A DNA stretch of 64,000 nt from Rhodococcus tibetensis. Lineage in GTDB: Bacteria; Actinomycetota; Actinomycetes; Mycobacteriales; Mycobacteriaceae. Shown one piece after another: positions 43,434 through 52,948 of the stretch (position 1 is its first letter; each line of letters opens with the position of its first letter). The stretch is taken from assembly GCF_024438035.1 (NCBI RefSeq), contig NZ_JANFQF010000002.1, positions 248,001-312,000 of the forward strand, given 5' to 3'. The position numbers were made by a program, and so were the translations under genes. The notes beneath the pieces are model-generated. The model searched no databases. It saw nothing but the letters and a program-made list of their open reading frames with translations, and was not told the DNA's origin.

Positions 43434-44929
43434 TGCTCTATGCCATCCTTTAAATCTTGCTTGTCGGTTTCGTGCAGATCGGAACTGTGGTGATGTTCCG
43501 CGGCAGACGCAGCCTCGGCGGCGGCGGTACCTGGCCGGTTGCGTTGCACCCAGCCATCAATATTGCGCTGCTTCCCCCCGGAGACGGCGAGCGCCCCCGG
43601 GGGTACGTCGTAACGCAGCACCGTGCCGGCTCCGGTGTAGGCACCGTCACCGACCTGTACGGGCGCGACGAACATGGTGTCCGATCCCGTCCGGACATGC
43701 GACCCCACCACGGTACGGCTCTTGGCGACGCCGTCGTAATTGACGAACACACTGGACGCCCCGATGTTGCTGTGTTCGCCGATCGTGGCGTCCCCCACGT
43801 ATGTCAGGTGAGGAACTTTGGAATGCGCTCCGATCTCGGTGTTCTTCGTCTCGACGAAGGCACCGAGTTTGCCGGACTCGCCGAGTACTGTGCCCGGGCG
43901 CAGGTAGGAGAAGGGGCCGACAGTGGCGCCGGCGCCGATGCTCGACTGCGTGCCGTGGGTGCGCACGACACTCGCTCCTTCGCCGACCGTCACGTCGGTG
44001 AGGGTGGTGTCCGGCCCGATGACAGCGTCTTCACCCACCGTGGTGGCGCCGTGCAGCTGGACTCCCGGGTGGAGCGTGACATCGCGCCCGAGGTCGACGT
44101 CGACGTCGATCCAGGTGCTGGCCGGATCCAATACGGTGACTCCGGCGCGCATCCACTTCTCCACGGTGCGCCGATTCAGTTCGGCGGCGAGCTGGGACAG
44201 CTGCACGCGGTCGTTGGCACCGCCTACCTTCGCGGCGTCCGTCAGGTGGGCGGCGACTACGGGTTTGCCGCCGTCGCGGGCGATTTTGACGACATCGGTC
44301 AGGTACAGCTCGCCTTGCGCGTTGTCCGCGTTCAGCCGGCCGAGGGCGCTGCGCAGGAATTCGGCGTCGAAGGCGTACACGCCGGAATTGACCTCGGTGA
44401 TCGCGGCTTGCTCCGCGGTGGCGTCCGCCTGCTCGACGATCTCGGTGATTTCTCCGTCGGGCCGCCGGACGATCCGTCCGTATCCGGTCGGTTCGGGGGC
44501 GGTGAAGGTCAGCACGGTCACGGCTGTGGGAGCAGCCCCACTGCGATGACTGTCGAGGAGCGCCCGCAACGTGTCGCCGTCGAGCAATGGCACGTCGGCG
44601 GCAGTGACCAGCACAGTCCCGTGGAAGTCGGCGGGTAGCGCCGACAGACCGCAGTCGACGGCGTGCCCGGTCCCGTTCTGCTCTTCCTGGACGGCGACAG
44701 CGATTGCGCGGCCGAGCCGGGTTTCCAGGGTGGCGACCGCGGCGGCGACACGCTCCCGGTCGTGACCGACGACGGTGACGAGATGTGTGGGGTCGACTTC
44801 GGCGGCCGCGTACAGGGAGTGCGCCAGCATCGTGCGTCCTCCCAGGGTGTGCAACACCTTGGGGGTCTTCGACCGCATCCGAGTTCCTGCACCGGCGGCG
44901 AGGACGACCACGGCGGTCTGCACTGGCAT
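43430..44929 (-). CDS. glmU: bifunctional UDP-GlcNAc pyrophosphorylase / GlcN-1-P acetyltransferase
   Basis: A 499-aa GlmU. The N-terminal uridylyltransferase has [20 protein letters not shown] and ends near 240; the C-terminal left-handed beta-helix has hexapeptide repeats ([18 protein letters not shown]) and acetyltransferase marks [13 protein letters not shown]. The extra ~20 residues at the C-terminus ([14 protein letters not shown]) are typical of actinobacterial members. It makes UDP-GlcNAc for peptidoglycan and the arabinogalactan linker. Confidence 0.98.
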   Translation of the reverse strand: MPVQTAVVVLAAGAGTRMRSKTPKVLHTLGGRTMLAHSLYAAAEVDPTHLVTVVGHDRERVAAAVATLETRLGRAIAVAVQEEQNGTGHAVDCGLSALPADFHGTVLVTAADVPLLDGDTLRALLDSHRSGAAPTAVTVLTFTAPEPTGYGRIVRRPDGEITEIVEQADATAEQAAITEVNSGVYAFDAEFLRSALGRLNADNAQGELYLTDVVKIARDGGKPVVAAHLTDAAKVGGANDRVQLSQLAAELNRRTVEKWMRAGVTVLDPASTWIDVDVDLGRDVTLHPGVQLHGATTVGEDAVIGPDTTLTDVTVGEGASVVRTHGTQSSIGAGATVGPFSYLRPGTVLGESGKLGAFVETKNTEIGAHSKVPHLTYVGDATIGEHSNIGASSVFVNYDGVAKSRTVVGSHVRTGSDTMFVAPVQVGDGAYTGAGTVLRYDVPPGALAVSGGKQRNIDGWVQRNRPGTAAAEAASAAEHHHSSDLHETDKQDLKDGIEQ

Positions 44930-45006
44930 GAAGCTCCCTCTGGTCGTTCCACTCTTGCTGCTCTCTGGGCAGCCGGCCCGGACAGCGCACTGCGCTGCAG
45001 GCTCCG

Positions 45007-45077
45007 CTCCGCCGCCAGGATTCGAACCTGAACTATCTGAACCAAAATCAGAGGTGCTGCCATTACACTACGGCGGA
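45007..45077 (-). tRNA. tRNA-Gln (anticodon TTG)
   Basis: The minus strand folds as a cloverleaf: acceptor TCCGCCG / CGGCGGA, anticodon stem CTCTG/CAGA with loop containing TTG, and T-arm CAGG-TTCGAAT-CCTG. Discriminator G is normal for tRNA-Gln. CCA is not encoded. It lies just upstream of glmU. Confidence 0.95.
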
Positions 45078-45261
45078 TTGCCGCACACGCGGGGTGTCAC
45101 GCCCGTTTGCGCGAGAGAATCCTCGCATGCCGACCCGCCGTAGGTCGAACCGCTCCGGAAATTTGTGTCGGGCGTGCCGATAGAGTGGGTGCTACCTGCA
45201 GTGTTTTGTGCTGCCCGCGGCAGTTGTTCCGTCGCGCGTGTGAGGAAAGGATGGTGCTTCG

Positions 45262-45927
45262 GTGCCCCGACCCACCGATGTGGATGCGACCCCGGCGCGG
45301 GTGGTGCGCACCCGGATGACCGGCACTCAGCGCCGCGAGCAACTGATCGAAATCGCGCGCGCACTCTTTGCCGAGCGGGGTTACGAGGCCACCTCGATCG
45401 AGGAGATCGCGCAGCGCGCGCACGTCTCCAAGCCAGTGGTGTACGAACATTTCGGAGGCAAGGAGGGCCTCTATGCGGTGGTCGTGGACCGGGAGATGTC
45501 GCGGTTGCTCGACATGATCACGTCCTCGTTGAAGCAGAACCGCTCTCGGGTCCGGGTCGAGCGGGTCGCGCTCGCCTTGCTCACCTACGTCGAGGAACAC
45601 ACCGACGGTTTCCGGATCTTGGTGCGCGACTCCCCGGTGGCTGCGCCGGACGGCACGTATTCGAGCCTGCTGAACGAGGCCATCGGTCAGGTCGGGCACA
45701 TTCTCGCCGGTGACTTCTCGCGGCGGGGATTCGATCCGGATCTCGCGCTGCTCTACGCACAGGCGCTGGTCGGCATGGTGTCGACCACGGCGACGTGGTG
45801 GCTCGACGAGCGCACGCCGTCCAAGGAGGTGGTGGCGGCGCATCTGGTCAACCTCTGTTGGAACGGTTTGACCAACCTGGAAGCCGACCCGCAACTCGGA
45901 ACGGACAGTCCGCGGCGGCCTGCCTAG
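45262..45927 (+). CDS. TetR-family regulator (Rv1019-like)
   Basis: A 221-aa TetR protein: TGTQRREQLIEIARALFAER, then ATSIEEIAQRAHVSKPVVYE and HFGGKEGLYAVVVDREM form the DNA-binding domain. In M. tuberculosis the regulator Rv1019 occupies this place between glmU and mfd, so this is the likely orthologue. In this genome a signalling island separates it from mfd. Start at GTG 45262. Confidence 0.92.
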   Translation: MPRPTDVDATPARVVRTRMTGTQRREQLIEIARALFAERGYEATSIEEIAQRAHVSKPVVYEHFGGKEGLYAVVVDREMSRLLDMITSSLKQNRSRVRVERVALALLTYVEEHTDGFRILVRDSPVAAPDGTYSSLLNEAIGQVGHILAGDFSRRGFDPDLALLYAQALVGMVSTTATWWLDERTPSKEVVAAHLVNLCWNGLTNLEADPQLGTDSPRRPA

Positions 45928-46044
45928 TGAACCAGTTCTCGTTTCCCGACTCGCGGTCCGACACCGCCAGCCTCGAGCCTGGCGGGTGTTAGGGTTCGCT
46001 GGAGTTGTGTGCCCCCTCGGAGGGGTTGGTCGGGGAGGCAATCG

Positions 46045-46686
46045 ATGGCGAGACAGGTTCGTGCAGAGGTCACTCGGGCGTCGGTCCTGATGGCCGCGGC
46101 CGACGTGTTCGTGCGCCTCGGGTACGCGAACGCAGGTCTCAACGAGATCATCGAGCAGTCCGGTGTCACCAAAGGCGCCTTGTACTTTCACTTCAGTTCC
46201 AAGGAAGACCTCGCCCGTGGCGTGATCGACGAAGGTCAGATCCGGCTCACTGCTGGAGTCACTTCGGTGAGTGACGGGCCCACACCCGCACTGGAGGCTC
46301 TCGTCGCGCTCTCCTACGTGGCGATCGAGGCGGCGAGTTCCGACCCGATTGTGGCGGCGATGCTGCGACTTCAACACGAAATCGGTGACTACCAGGGAAC
46401 TGACGGCAATGTGGTGTCCGCCTGGCAGCAGGCTTTCGAGCGGCTCGTCGGCAGGGCCGTCGACGAGGGCGATATCCGTACCGAAGAGGACGTCGCTCCG
46501 GAGACGCTCGCGACCTTCCTGCTGGGCTCGTTACTGGGCACCCATGTGGTCGCCAGTGCGACCAGCGCCTTCGACGAACTTCCGCGTCGGATGGAGCGAG
46601 TCTGGTTCTTCATTCTGCCGGGACTGGTGGAGCCGTCCAAGCTCGTGTATTTCCGCCAGTTCGCGTCGCGTCGCCTACTTCGTTGA
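46045..46686 (+). CDS. gamma-butyrolactone-receptor-like TetR regulator
   Basis: A 213-aa TetR regulator resembling ScbR/ArpA receptors: MARQVRAEVTRASVLMAAAD then NAGLNEIIEQSGVTKGALYF and HFSSKEDLARGVIDEGQ. The ligand domain follows to 213. ATG 46045 is chosen for the GGGGAGG 6-8 nt upstream and because receptors begin MARQ. No butenolide synthase (AfsA) gene is in the window. By family precedent it is a repressor released by an autoregulator; true ligand unknown. Confidence 0.85.
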   Translation: MARQVRAEVTRASVLMAAADVFVRLGYANAGLNEIIEQSGVTKGALYFHFSSKEDLARGVIDEGQIRLTAGVTSVSDGPTPALEALVALSYVAIEAASSDPIVAAMLRLQHEIGDYQGTDGNVVSAWQQAFERLVGRAVDEGDIRTEEDVAPETLATFLLGSLLGTHVVASATSAFDELPRRMERVWFFILPGLVEPSKLVYFRQFASRRLLR

Positions 46687-46944
46687 CCGGGCCGAGTGGG
46701 CGGGATCCCTCAATCCCGAGGTATCCCAAGGATGTTATGTGTGTCACACCCGACGCGAGTATGGAAGAGCGCTACTACAGTGCACTAGACCTATGGGCGG
46801 GAGGCCGGGTGATGTGGAAACCGGTGAATTACGGCTCCCGTCCGGGCAATGTATTGTTGAAGTCCGTTCGCCTGAATGCAGGTGGAGCGAAAAGCGATAG
46901 TGTCGTTGTAAGCCCAGTGCGCCGATGATGCCGGAGGGTGCCCG

Positions 46945-47397
46945 ATGCCGTTCGTCATCGTCGAACGTGAAGAAACGCTAGTTGCCGGATTGGCCGTGCG
47001 TAGTCCCAAACGTGCACTCGGTGAGGCGCGCGACCCGGCTCTCGAGAAGACGTGGTCCACCCTCCTCGCGCAGAACGTGGACCGGCCGCTGGCCTCTGCG
47101 TACGTCGATCACGCGGCCGACATCAACTCGTATTACACGCAGATCGTCGGTTACCAGTGCTCGTCACTCGACCAGGTGAAGCGCGGGCACATCGTGTCCC
47201 GGATCCCTGCGGGCACGTATGCCAAGTTCTCGTCGGTGGGAACGTTTCCCGACCTGTTCGATGCGCTGTGGGGGCAGATTCGCGAAGCGGAAGAGTCGAA
47301 CCAGATCGAGCGGTCTTTCACGGGAGATTTCGAGTTCTACCCGCACGCCTTCGGAATCGATCTGTATGTGGCCATAGTGCCACTCGCCACGAGGTAG
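46945..47397 (+). CDS. GyrI-like / effector-binding-domain protein 1
   Basis: A 150-aa protein with the pattern of stand-alone AraC-type effector-binding (GyrI-like) domains: FVIVEREETLVAGLAVRSPK at the start, VGYQCSSLDQVKRGHIVSRI, the conserved PAGTYAKFSSVG, and a C-terminal FGIDLYVAIV strand. Such proteins bind small molecules or gyrase. It is followed 7 bp later by a paralogue. The 258-bp gap before it shows no second gene. Confidence 0.65.
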   Translation: MPFVIVEREETLVAGLAVRSPKRALGEARDPALEKTWSTLLAQNVDRPLASAYVDHAADINSYYTQIVGYQCSSLDQVKRGHIVSRIPAGTYAKFSSVGTFPDLFDALWGQIREAEESNQIERSFTGDFEFYPHAFGIDLYVAIVPLATR

Positions 47398-47404
47398 GGC
47401 CGCA

Positions 47405-47830
47405 ATGACTTTCGAGATCGTCAAGCGTGAAGCCGCCGACTTCGGTGGGTTGGTCCTTCCGCGTATGGAATTGGGCTCGTCCGCGCATGCCACCGACCTG
47501 ATGAAGTTCACACGCGAACGCATCCATCAGCGCGGAATCGGCGATCTGACCACTGTCTATGTGGCCGTCCCGGGTCTGGGCTGGAGTGCGGTGGTCGGAT
47601 ACCGGTGTGCCGGACTGGATGAGCTGGCGATCGGCGACGTGCTGGTCCGCGTCCCAGCCGGGTATTTCGCCAAGTTCCTCCCGGACGGACGCTCGTCCGA
47701 TCCGATCGAGGATGTGTGGATTCAGGCTGAAATAGCCGAGAAGGAAGGGCGAATCGAACGCGCCTTCACGGAAGAGGTTGAGTCTCTCCGTGCTCCGAAC
47801 AGCGTGGAGTTGTTCATTTCCCTGGCTTGA
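47405..47830 (+). CDS. GyrI-like / effector-binding-domain protein 2
   Basis: A 141-aa protein aligned along its length with the preceding one (FEIVKREAADFGGLVLPRM; VVGYRCAGLDELAIGDVLVR; VPAGYFAKFLPDG; VELFISLA). Tandem duplication is likely. Probably co-transcribed with its neighbour. Its ligand or partner is unknown. The 160 bp after it contain only weak hairpins. Confidence 0.65.
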   Translation: MTFEIVKREAADFGGLVLPRMELGSSAHATDLMKFTRERIHQRGIGDLTTVYVAVPGLGWSAVVGYRCAGLDELAIGDVLVRVPAGYFAKFLPDGRSSDPIEDVWIQAEIAEKEGRIERAFTEEVESLRAPNSVELFISLA

Positions 47831-47990
47831 TCCCGTAGTCGGTAAATCCCGGAAATTACAGACCTGCAGTTGGTTTCAGGTCGTATTTGCGGCATCACGG
47901 GTGACAAATAGCTGGTGAGCGCGGAAAATAGTTAACCGCGGGACTGTGACCGGTGATCGTGTGTCCAGTTCTTGGGGTCTCTCGTAACCC

Positions 47991-48809
47991 GTGAGTCCCT
48001 CGGAACTGCTGCACCGACTCACGATGGGACACACACCAATGCCTGTGAAGCAACTGTCGAAATCGCCCGACGAACCCCGCTCGACCGACGCTCCACTAGA
48101 CCGAACTCTGAGCGTCTGGGATCCACGGTCTCAGTGCCGCTTCGTTGCGGCTCGGCCTGCGGCAGAGCCGCAACTCTGGGAAGCATATCTCGAGGGGGCG
48201 ATAGAGGGTTATCGGAGGTACGGTGCCGAGAAGGCGCTCGAATACAGCACGATTCGAGACGGGGACACTACCGCGGTGTTCTTCGTCGCGCTGGGCGCGG
48301 ACGGCTCGGTGGCCGCCGGTGTACGGGCGCAAGGCCCGTACGTCACTGCAGGTGAGGCGCACGCAATGACGGAATGGGAGGGCGACGCCGGCGCCCCGGA
48401 GGTTCGCCGGATGATCGAGGATCGGTTGCCGTTCGGGGTCGTCGAGGCGAAGGGCGCCTGGGTGTCGGACGACGCGTTTCACCGGGGACAGCTGGCCGCG
48501 GCGTTAGGTCGCTTCGCCACGTACTCGATGGAACTTCTCGATGTGCAGTTCATGCTTGCCACTGCTGCTGCACACGTGTTGGCGACGTGGACGTCCTCCG
48601 GTGGCGTGGTGGCCGAGCACATTGCATCGGTGCCGTATCCGGATGATCGTTACGAGACGCGGTTGATGTGGTGGGATCGGAGGAGGCGTCGGGGTCACGC
48701 CGAATCGTTGCAATTGGCCCAGCTACTACTCACGACGTCCCGATCGACGCCTTCGATGGCGCCGGTGACCATCGGAAACGTCGTCCGGCCGATGCGGAGT
48801 GTGTCGTGA
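47991..48809 (+). CDS. conserved hypothetical protein (Rv1356c-like position)
   Basis: A 272-aa protein from GTG 47991; starts at 48024 or 48039 are possible. A central globular part reads EYSTIRDGDTTAVFFVALGA, MTEWEGDAGAPEVRRMIEDR and FGVVEAKGAWVSDDAF, loosely like an acyltransferase or GNAT-type fold, but I cannot assign it firmly. Its stop overlaps the GTG of moeY (GTGA). The order unknown-moeY-GGDEF/EAL mirrors Rv1356c-Rv1355c-Rv1354c, so it probably works with those two. Confidence 0.75.
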   Translation: MSPSELLHRLTMGHTPMPVKQLSKSPDEPRSTDAPLDRTLSVWDPRSQCRFVAARPAAEPQLWEAYLEGAIEGYRRYGAEKALEYSTIRDGDTTAVFFVALGADGSVAAGVRAQGPYVTAGEAHAMTEWEGDAGAPEVRRMIEDRLPFGVVEAKGAWVSDDAFHRGQLAAALGRFATYSMELLDVQFMLATAAAHVLATWTSSGGVVAEHIASVPYPDDRYETRLMWWDRRRRRGHAESLQLAQLLLTTSRSTPSMAPVTIGNVVRPMRSVS

Positions 48810-50947
48810 ACGATTTTCGCGGTGACTACGCCGCCCTCCTGCTCGACGAGGAGGTTCCCGACGATGCGGAGCTGCTCGACCTTCTCCGGCAGGATCCGGC
48901 TGTGGTGTTCGTCGATCGGCTGGAAATCCAGCGGGCGAATCTCCGCAGTCTGGTACCGGTCCCCGGGCCGGAAGTGACGGAGGAGCGTCCCATCTGGGCG
49001 TACTACTCGTGGCGCAGAACGGTGGTACGTCTCCTCGGTCCGGCGTCGTTCAGATTGTTGCGACTGGACCGGAACCGGAACAAGATCACGGCCCAGCAGC
49101 AGGAACGATTGCGGGAGGTGACCGTGGGCATCGTCGGCCTCAGTGTGGGGCACGCGGTGGCGCTCGCTCTCACATTGGAAGGGGCCTGCGGTGCTCTGCG
49201 CCTCGCGGACTTCGACACCATGGAACTGTCGAACCTGAACAGGGTGCCCGGAACGGTGCTCGATCTCGGCGTGAACAAGGCGGTGGTGGCTGCGCGCCGG
49301 CTCGCGGAGATAGATCCGTATATGGAGGTGTCTCTGTGGGAAGACGGGGTGGGCACCGACACGGTGGCGGCCTTCCTGGACGGCACGGACGTGGTGATCG
49401 ACGAGTGCGATTCGCTCGACGTCAAGTTGTCGCTGCGACAGGAGGCACGTCGCAGGCGGCTACCCGTCCTGATGGCCACGAGTGACCGGGGGCTGGTGGA
49501 CGTCGAACGGTTCGACCTCGAACGGGAGCGTCCCCTCTTCCACGGGGTGCTCGGGGACGTCGACGTCGATTCGCTGGCCGGTCTCGGGGCTCGGGAGAAA
49601 ATCCCCCTGGTACTCCGCATTCTCGATGCCGGTCAGTTGTCCACGGCGATGGCGGCTTCGTTGGTGGAGGTGGACGAAACCATCTCCACCTGGCCTCAGC
49701 TCGGCGGCGACGTACTGCTCGGTGGGGCCCAGGTGGCCGCGGCGGTACGGCGGATCGGGCTCGGACAGCCGCTCGCGTCGGGTCGGTGCCGCATGGACCT
49801 GGACGAACACCTCGACGCCCTCGCCGAGCCGATGACCCCCGAGCCGGTGATCCAGGAGCCGGCTCCGGCGGATTTCACGGCAGCAAGGGGGACGGCGCCT
49901 CTGGACGCGGTGGACACGGTGCTGGAGTCCGCGGCGCTGGCGCCCTCCGGTGGGAACGTGCAACCGTGGAAGATCCTTGCGGACGACGAAGCGCTCAGCT
50001 TCTTTCTGGCACATGAGCACACCACCGAGATGGATGTCGCCCATCGCGGAAGTCTGGTGGCCATCGGAGCGGCACTTCACAACGCCCGTATTGCCGCGGC
50101 GGCGGCCGGGATCCTCGGCGAGGTGCGGCTCCACAGTGGGACACCGGGCGGACCGGTTGCGACGATGACCTTCGTAAGCGGCGACGACCCGGAGCTTGCC
50201 CGTCGGTATCTGCACATGCGTGAGCGCACGACCAACCGGAACGTCGGCGTGCCGGGCCCGCTCGACTCTGCGCTCGCGGATCTCCTGTCGGAAGACGCCG
50301 AGAAGGAAGGGGGTCGGCTGCGCTTGGTCACCGAGCGAGAAGCAGTGGCGGCGATCGGTGAGATCCTGGCAGAGTCCGACCGCATCCGGTTCCTGACTCC
50401 GACCCTGCACCGAGAAATGATCGGCGAATTGCGCTGGCCGCCTGCCGATCCGGTCGACGTGGGGATCGATATCCGCGCTCTCGAACTCGATTCCGCCGAA
50501 CTCTCGACGCTGGCACTGCTCCGTCGTCCCGAAGTCATGGAACACGTGGGTGGGCAGGACGGGGGCCGGGCACTCGGCAATTCCACCCGCGACCGGGTGT
50601 CGTCCAGTTCGGCGATCGCGGTGCTCTCGGTCCGTGGCGGAGACGCGCTGGACTACATGCGTGGGGGACAGGCCACCGAGAGTGTGTGGATCACCGCGCA
50701 GGAGCACGGACTCGCGGTGCAACCCATCTCACCGGTGTTTCTCTATGGTGTGGAGCGGGCAGAGTTCGAGCAACTGTCACCACGTTATGCGAGGTCGCTC
50801 GAGGGCCTCCGACGTGAACTCGTCGAGCTGGTCGGAGTAGGAAAGGAGGAGTCGCTGATCATGGTGCTGAGATTGAGTCATGCCCCGGCGCCTTCGATGC
50901 GCAGTGCGCGTCGAAGCGACCGGATCGGACGACGGACGACGTCGTGA
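48806..50947 (+). CDS. moeY: MoeY-like ThiF/E1 and nitroreductase fusion protein
   Basis: A 713-aa protein matching the length and architecture of M. tuberculosis MoeY (Rv1355c). Residues ~100-340: a ThiF/E1-type adenylating fold with VTVGIVGLSVGHAVALALTL, DFDTMELSNLNRVPG and DECDSLDVKLSLRQEARR. Residues ~370-690: a nitroreductase-like flavin fold (LESAALAPSGGNVQPWKI, QPISPVFLYG). It is named for molybdopterin but its activity is unproven. I place the start at GTG 48806, overlapping the upstream stop by 4 bp; the frame runs back to 48668. Its own stop overlaps the next gene by GTGA. Confidence 0.88.
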   Translation: MNDFRGDYAALLLDEEVPDDAELLDLLRQDPAVVFVDRLEIQRANLRSLVPVPGPEVTEERPIWAYYSWRRTVVRLLGPASFRLLRLDRNRNKITAQQQERLREVTVGIVGLSVGHAVALALTLEGACGALRLADFDTMELSNLNRVPGTVLDLGVNKAVVAARRLAEIDPYMEVSLWEDGVGTDTVAAFLDGTDVVIDECDSLDVKLSLRQEARRRRLPVLMATSDRGLVDVERFDLERERPLFHGVLGDVDVDSLAGLGAREKIPLVLRILDAGQLSTAMAASLVEVDETISTWPQLGGDVLLGGAQVAAAVRRIGLGQPLASGRCRMDLDEHLDALAEPMTPEPVIQEPAPADFTAARGTAPLDAVDTVLESAALAPSGGNVQPWKILADDEALSFFLAHEHTTEMDVAHRGSLVAIGAALHNARIAAAAAGILGEVRLHSGTPGGPVATMTFVSGDDPELARRYLHMRERTTNRNVGVPGPLDSALADLLSEDAEKEGGRLRLVTEREAVAAIGEILAESDRIRFLTPTLHREMIGELRWPPADPVDVGIDIRALELDSAELSTLALLRRPEVMEHVGGQDGGRALGNSTRDRVSSSSAIAVLSVRGGDALDYMRGGQATESVWITAQEHGLAVQPISPVFLYGVERAEFEQLSPRYARSLEGLRRELVELVGVGKEESLIMVLRLSHAPAPSMRSARRSDRIGRRTTS

Positions 50948-52803
50948 CAGGAGGCGCTGTGCCCACCGAGAAGCACGCCGAGAAGCTCGACACTCTCGTG
51001 ACGACCGTCGCGTCACGGCTCACGCCCGTGGATGCGGTGACGTTCGTGCCCGTCGCCAGGCTGGTCCTCCAGGACCTGGTCGAACACTTCGAGGTGGACA
51101 CCTGCTTTCTTCGCTTCAACGACCACGAACTCGGGGCGACGGTACTGGTGGCCGAATACCCCGCGCGGCCCCACATCCCCGATCCGGACCCGATCGGCGT
51201 GGTCTACTTCAAGGACGCGGATCCGATGTTCGCACTGTGTGAGCACCAGAAGGAAGTGGTGATCACTCGTCCGGAGGCATCCGGGCCCGACTACAACGAC
51301 CGTGTTCGGGAGGCGTCGGGAGTACCCGAGGTGTCGCTCGCCGCCGTTCCGTTGCTGTCGGGGGAGACGACGACGGGCACGCTCGGGTTCATCAAGTTCG
51401 GCGACCGCGACTGGACGCCGGCGGAGGTCGATGTCCTCAAGGCGATCGCGGCCCTGCTCGCACAGGTGCAGGCGCGTGTGGCCGTCGAGGAACAGCTGCG
51501 GTACTCGGCCGATCACGACTCCCTCACCGGGCTCAGCAACAGGCGCGCCCTCTACAGCCATCTCGATGCGCGATTGAGTTCCGCAGAGCCGGGCCCGGTG
51601 GCCATCCTGTTCCTCGACCTCGACCGGTTGAAACCGCTCAACGACTTCTTCGGCCACGGGGCCGGTGACGGGTTCATCTCCACGATCGCGGATCGGCTTC
51701 GCGCGACCTGCGCACCCGACGACCTCGTTGCACGGCTCGGGGGCGACGAATTCGTCCTCGTACTCGGGGGGTCGGTAGATCTCGCGGCGGCGGAGCTGCG
51801 GGCACAGCACATCCGCGACGTGGTGACCGAGCGCGTGCGACTCGGGCGCGAGGTGGTCAGCCGCAGCGTCAGTGTCGGTGTCGCGGCCGGGCACCCGGGC
51901 AAGGTCACGACGGGGGCGTTGCTCAGCCAAGGTGATCAGGCGGTCATGGCCGCGAAAACGAAGGGCGGCAACGCCATCAGCGTGTTCACCGAGGAGATGC
52001 AGGCGGAGAGCGAAAAGCGCAACATGATCGAGTTGAGCCTGCGCGGGGCCATCGCCGACGGGTCGCTGTTCCTCGAGTATCAGCCGGAGGTCGACCTGCG
52101 TACGGGTCGCATTATCGGGGTCGAGGCGCTGGTGCGCTGGCATCATCCGTTACTGGGGTTGCTGCAGCCGGTGTCGTTCATCGACGTCGCCGAGGCCACC
52201 AACCTGGCAGGCGAACTCGGCCGTTGGGTGATCAGAACGGCGTGCGCGCAGTGGTCCCGGTGGCGTACCCAGGTGCCGGATTTGGACCTCACGCTTCGCG
52301 TCAACGTCTCACCCGGACAGCTGGCCGGGCTGGACTTCCTCGACGTGGTCGCCGGCGCGCTGAAGGAGTTCGATCTGCGACAGGGTGCTCTGTGTCTGGA
52401 AATTACCGAGAACGCGGTCCTCAGTGACCTGTCTCGGACACTGGAGGCGCTGGAGGGTCTGCACGAGATGAGCGTGGATGTCGCGATCGACGACTTCGGG
52501 ACGGGCTTCAGTTCGTTGAGTCACCTCAAGGCTCTCCCCGTCGGCATGCTCAAGATCGACCGGGGGTTCGTGATGAATCTGGACAAGAACCCGGAGGATC
52601 GGGCCATCGTCAAATCGATCGTCGGACTTGCCGAGTCGTTCGGTCTCGATCTCGTGGCCGAAGGCGTCGAGAACGTCGACGCCGCGCGAGTGCTCGTGGA
52701 CCTGGGCTGCCATCGGGGCCAGGGGTTCCTGTTCAGCCGCCCGGTGTCCGGGGCGGCGATCGGTTTCCTCCTGGTCAAGGGCAGTATCGAGGTCGCGATC
52801 TGA
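50944..52803 (+). CDS. GAF-GGDEF-EAL c-di-GMP turnover protein (Rv1354c-like)
   Basis: A 619-aa protein: GAF domain (~20-175), diguanylate cyclase domain with DHDSLTGLSNRRAL and intact GGDEF (~265), and phosphodiesterase domain with intact EAL in GVEALVRWHHPLLG (~392), IDDFGTGFSSL and KIDRGFV. Both catalytic motifs are complete, so it may make and degrade c-di-GMP under GAF control, as shown for the M. tuberculosis homologue. No membrane segment. It is the last gene of the three-gene overlapping operon. Confidence 0.95.
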   Translation: MTGGAVPTEKHAEKLDTLVTTVASRLTPVDAVTFVPVARLVLQDLVEHFEVDTCFLRFNDHELGATVLVAEYPARPHIPDPDPIGVVYFKDADPMFALCEHQKEVVITRPEASGPDYNDRVREASGVPEVSLAAVPLLSGETTTGTLGFIKFGDRDWTPAEVDVLKAIAALLAQVQARVAVEEQLRYSADHDSLTGLSNRRALYSHLDARLSSAEPGPVAILFLDLDRLKPLNDFFGHGAGDGFISTIADRLRATCAPDDLVARLGGDEFVLVLGGSVDLAAAELRAQHIRDVVTERVRLGREVVSRSVSVGVAAGHPGKVTTGALLSQGDQAVMAAKTKGGNAISVFTEEMQAESEKRNMIELSLRGAIADGSLFLEYQPEVDLRTGRIIGVEALVRWHHPLLGLLQPVSFIDVAEATNLAGELGRWVIRTACAQWSRWRTQVPDLDLTLRVNVSPGQLAGLDFLDVVAGALKEFDLRQGALCLEITENAVLSDLSRTLEALEGLHEMSVDVAIDDFGTGFSSLSHLKALPVGMLKIDRGFVMNLDKNPEDRAIVKSIVGLAESFGLDLVAEGVENVDAARVLVDLGCHRGQGFLFSRPVSGAAIGFLLVKGSIEVAI

Positions 52804-52948
52804 CGGCCGTTCCTGTTTGCCGGACCGATAGGCGGACCAGGATCCGCATGTCACCGGGATCGACTAGGCTGGCTCAGTCCGCAACTGGCCGATCGCCTCG
52901 GCCCGAGCTGTTCGCCGGCAGTTCGTCATCACTGCTCAGGAGTTGTCG

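Noticed and set aside
46687-46944. Possible autoregulatory element of the butyrolactone-receptor-like protein
   Set aside because: Only isolated AAACCGGT-like half-sites are visible; no convincing palindrome.
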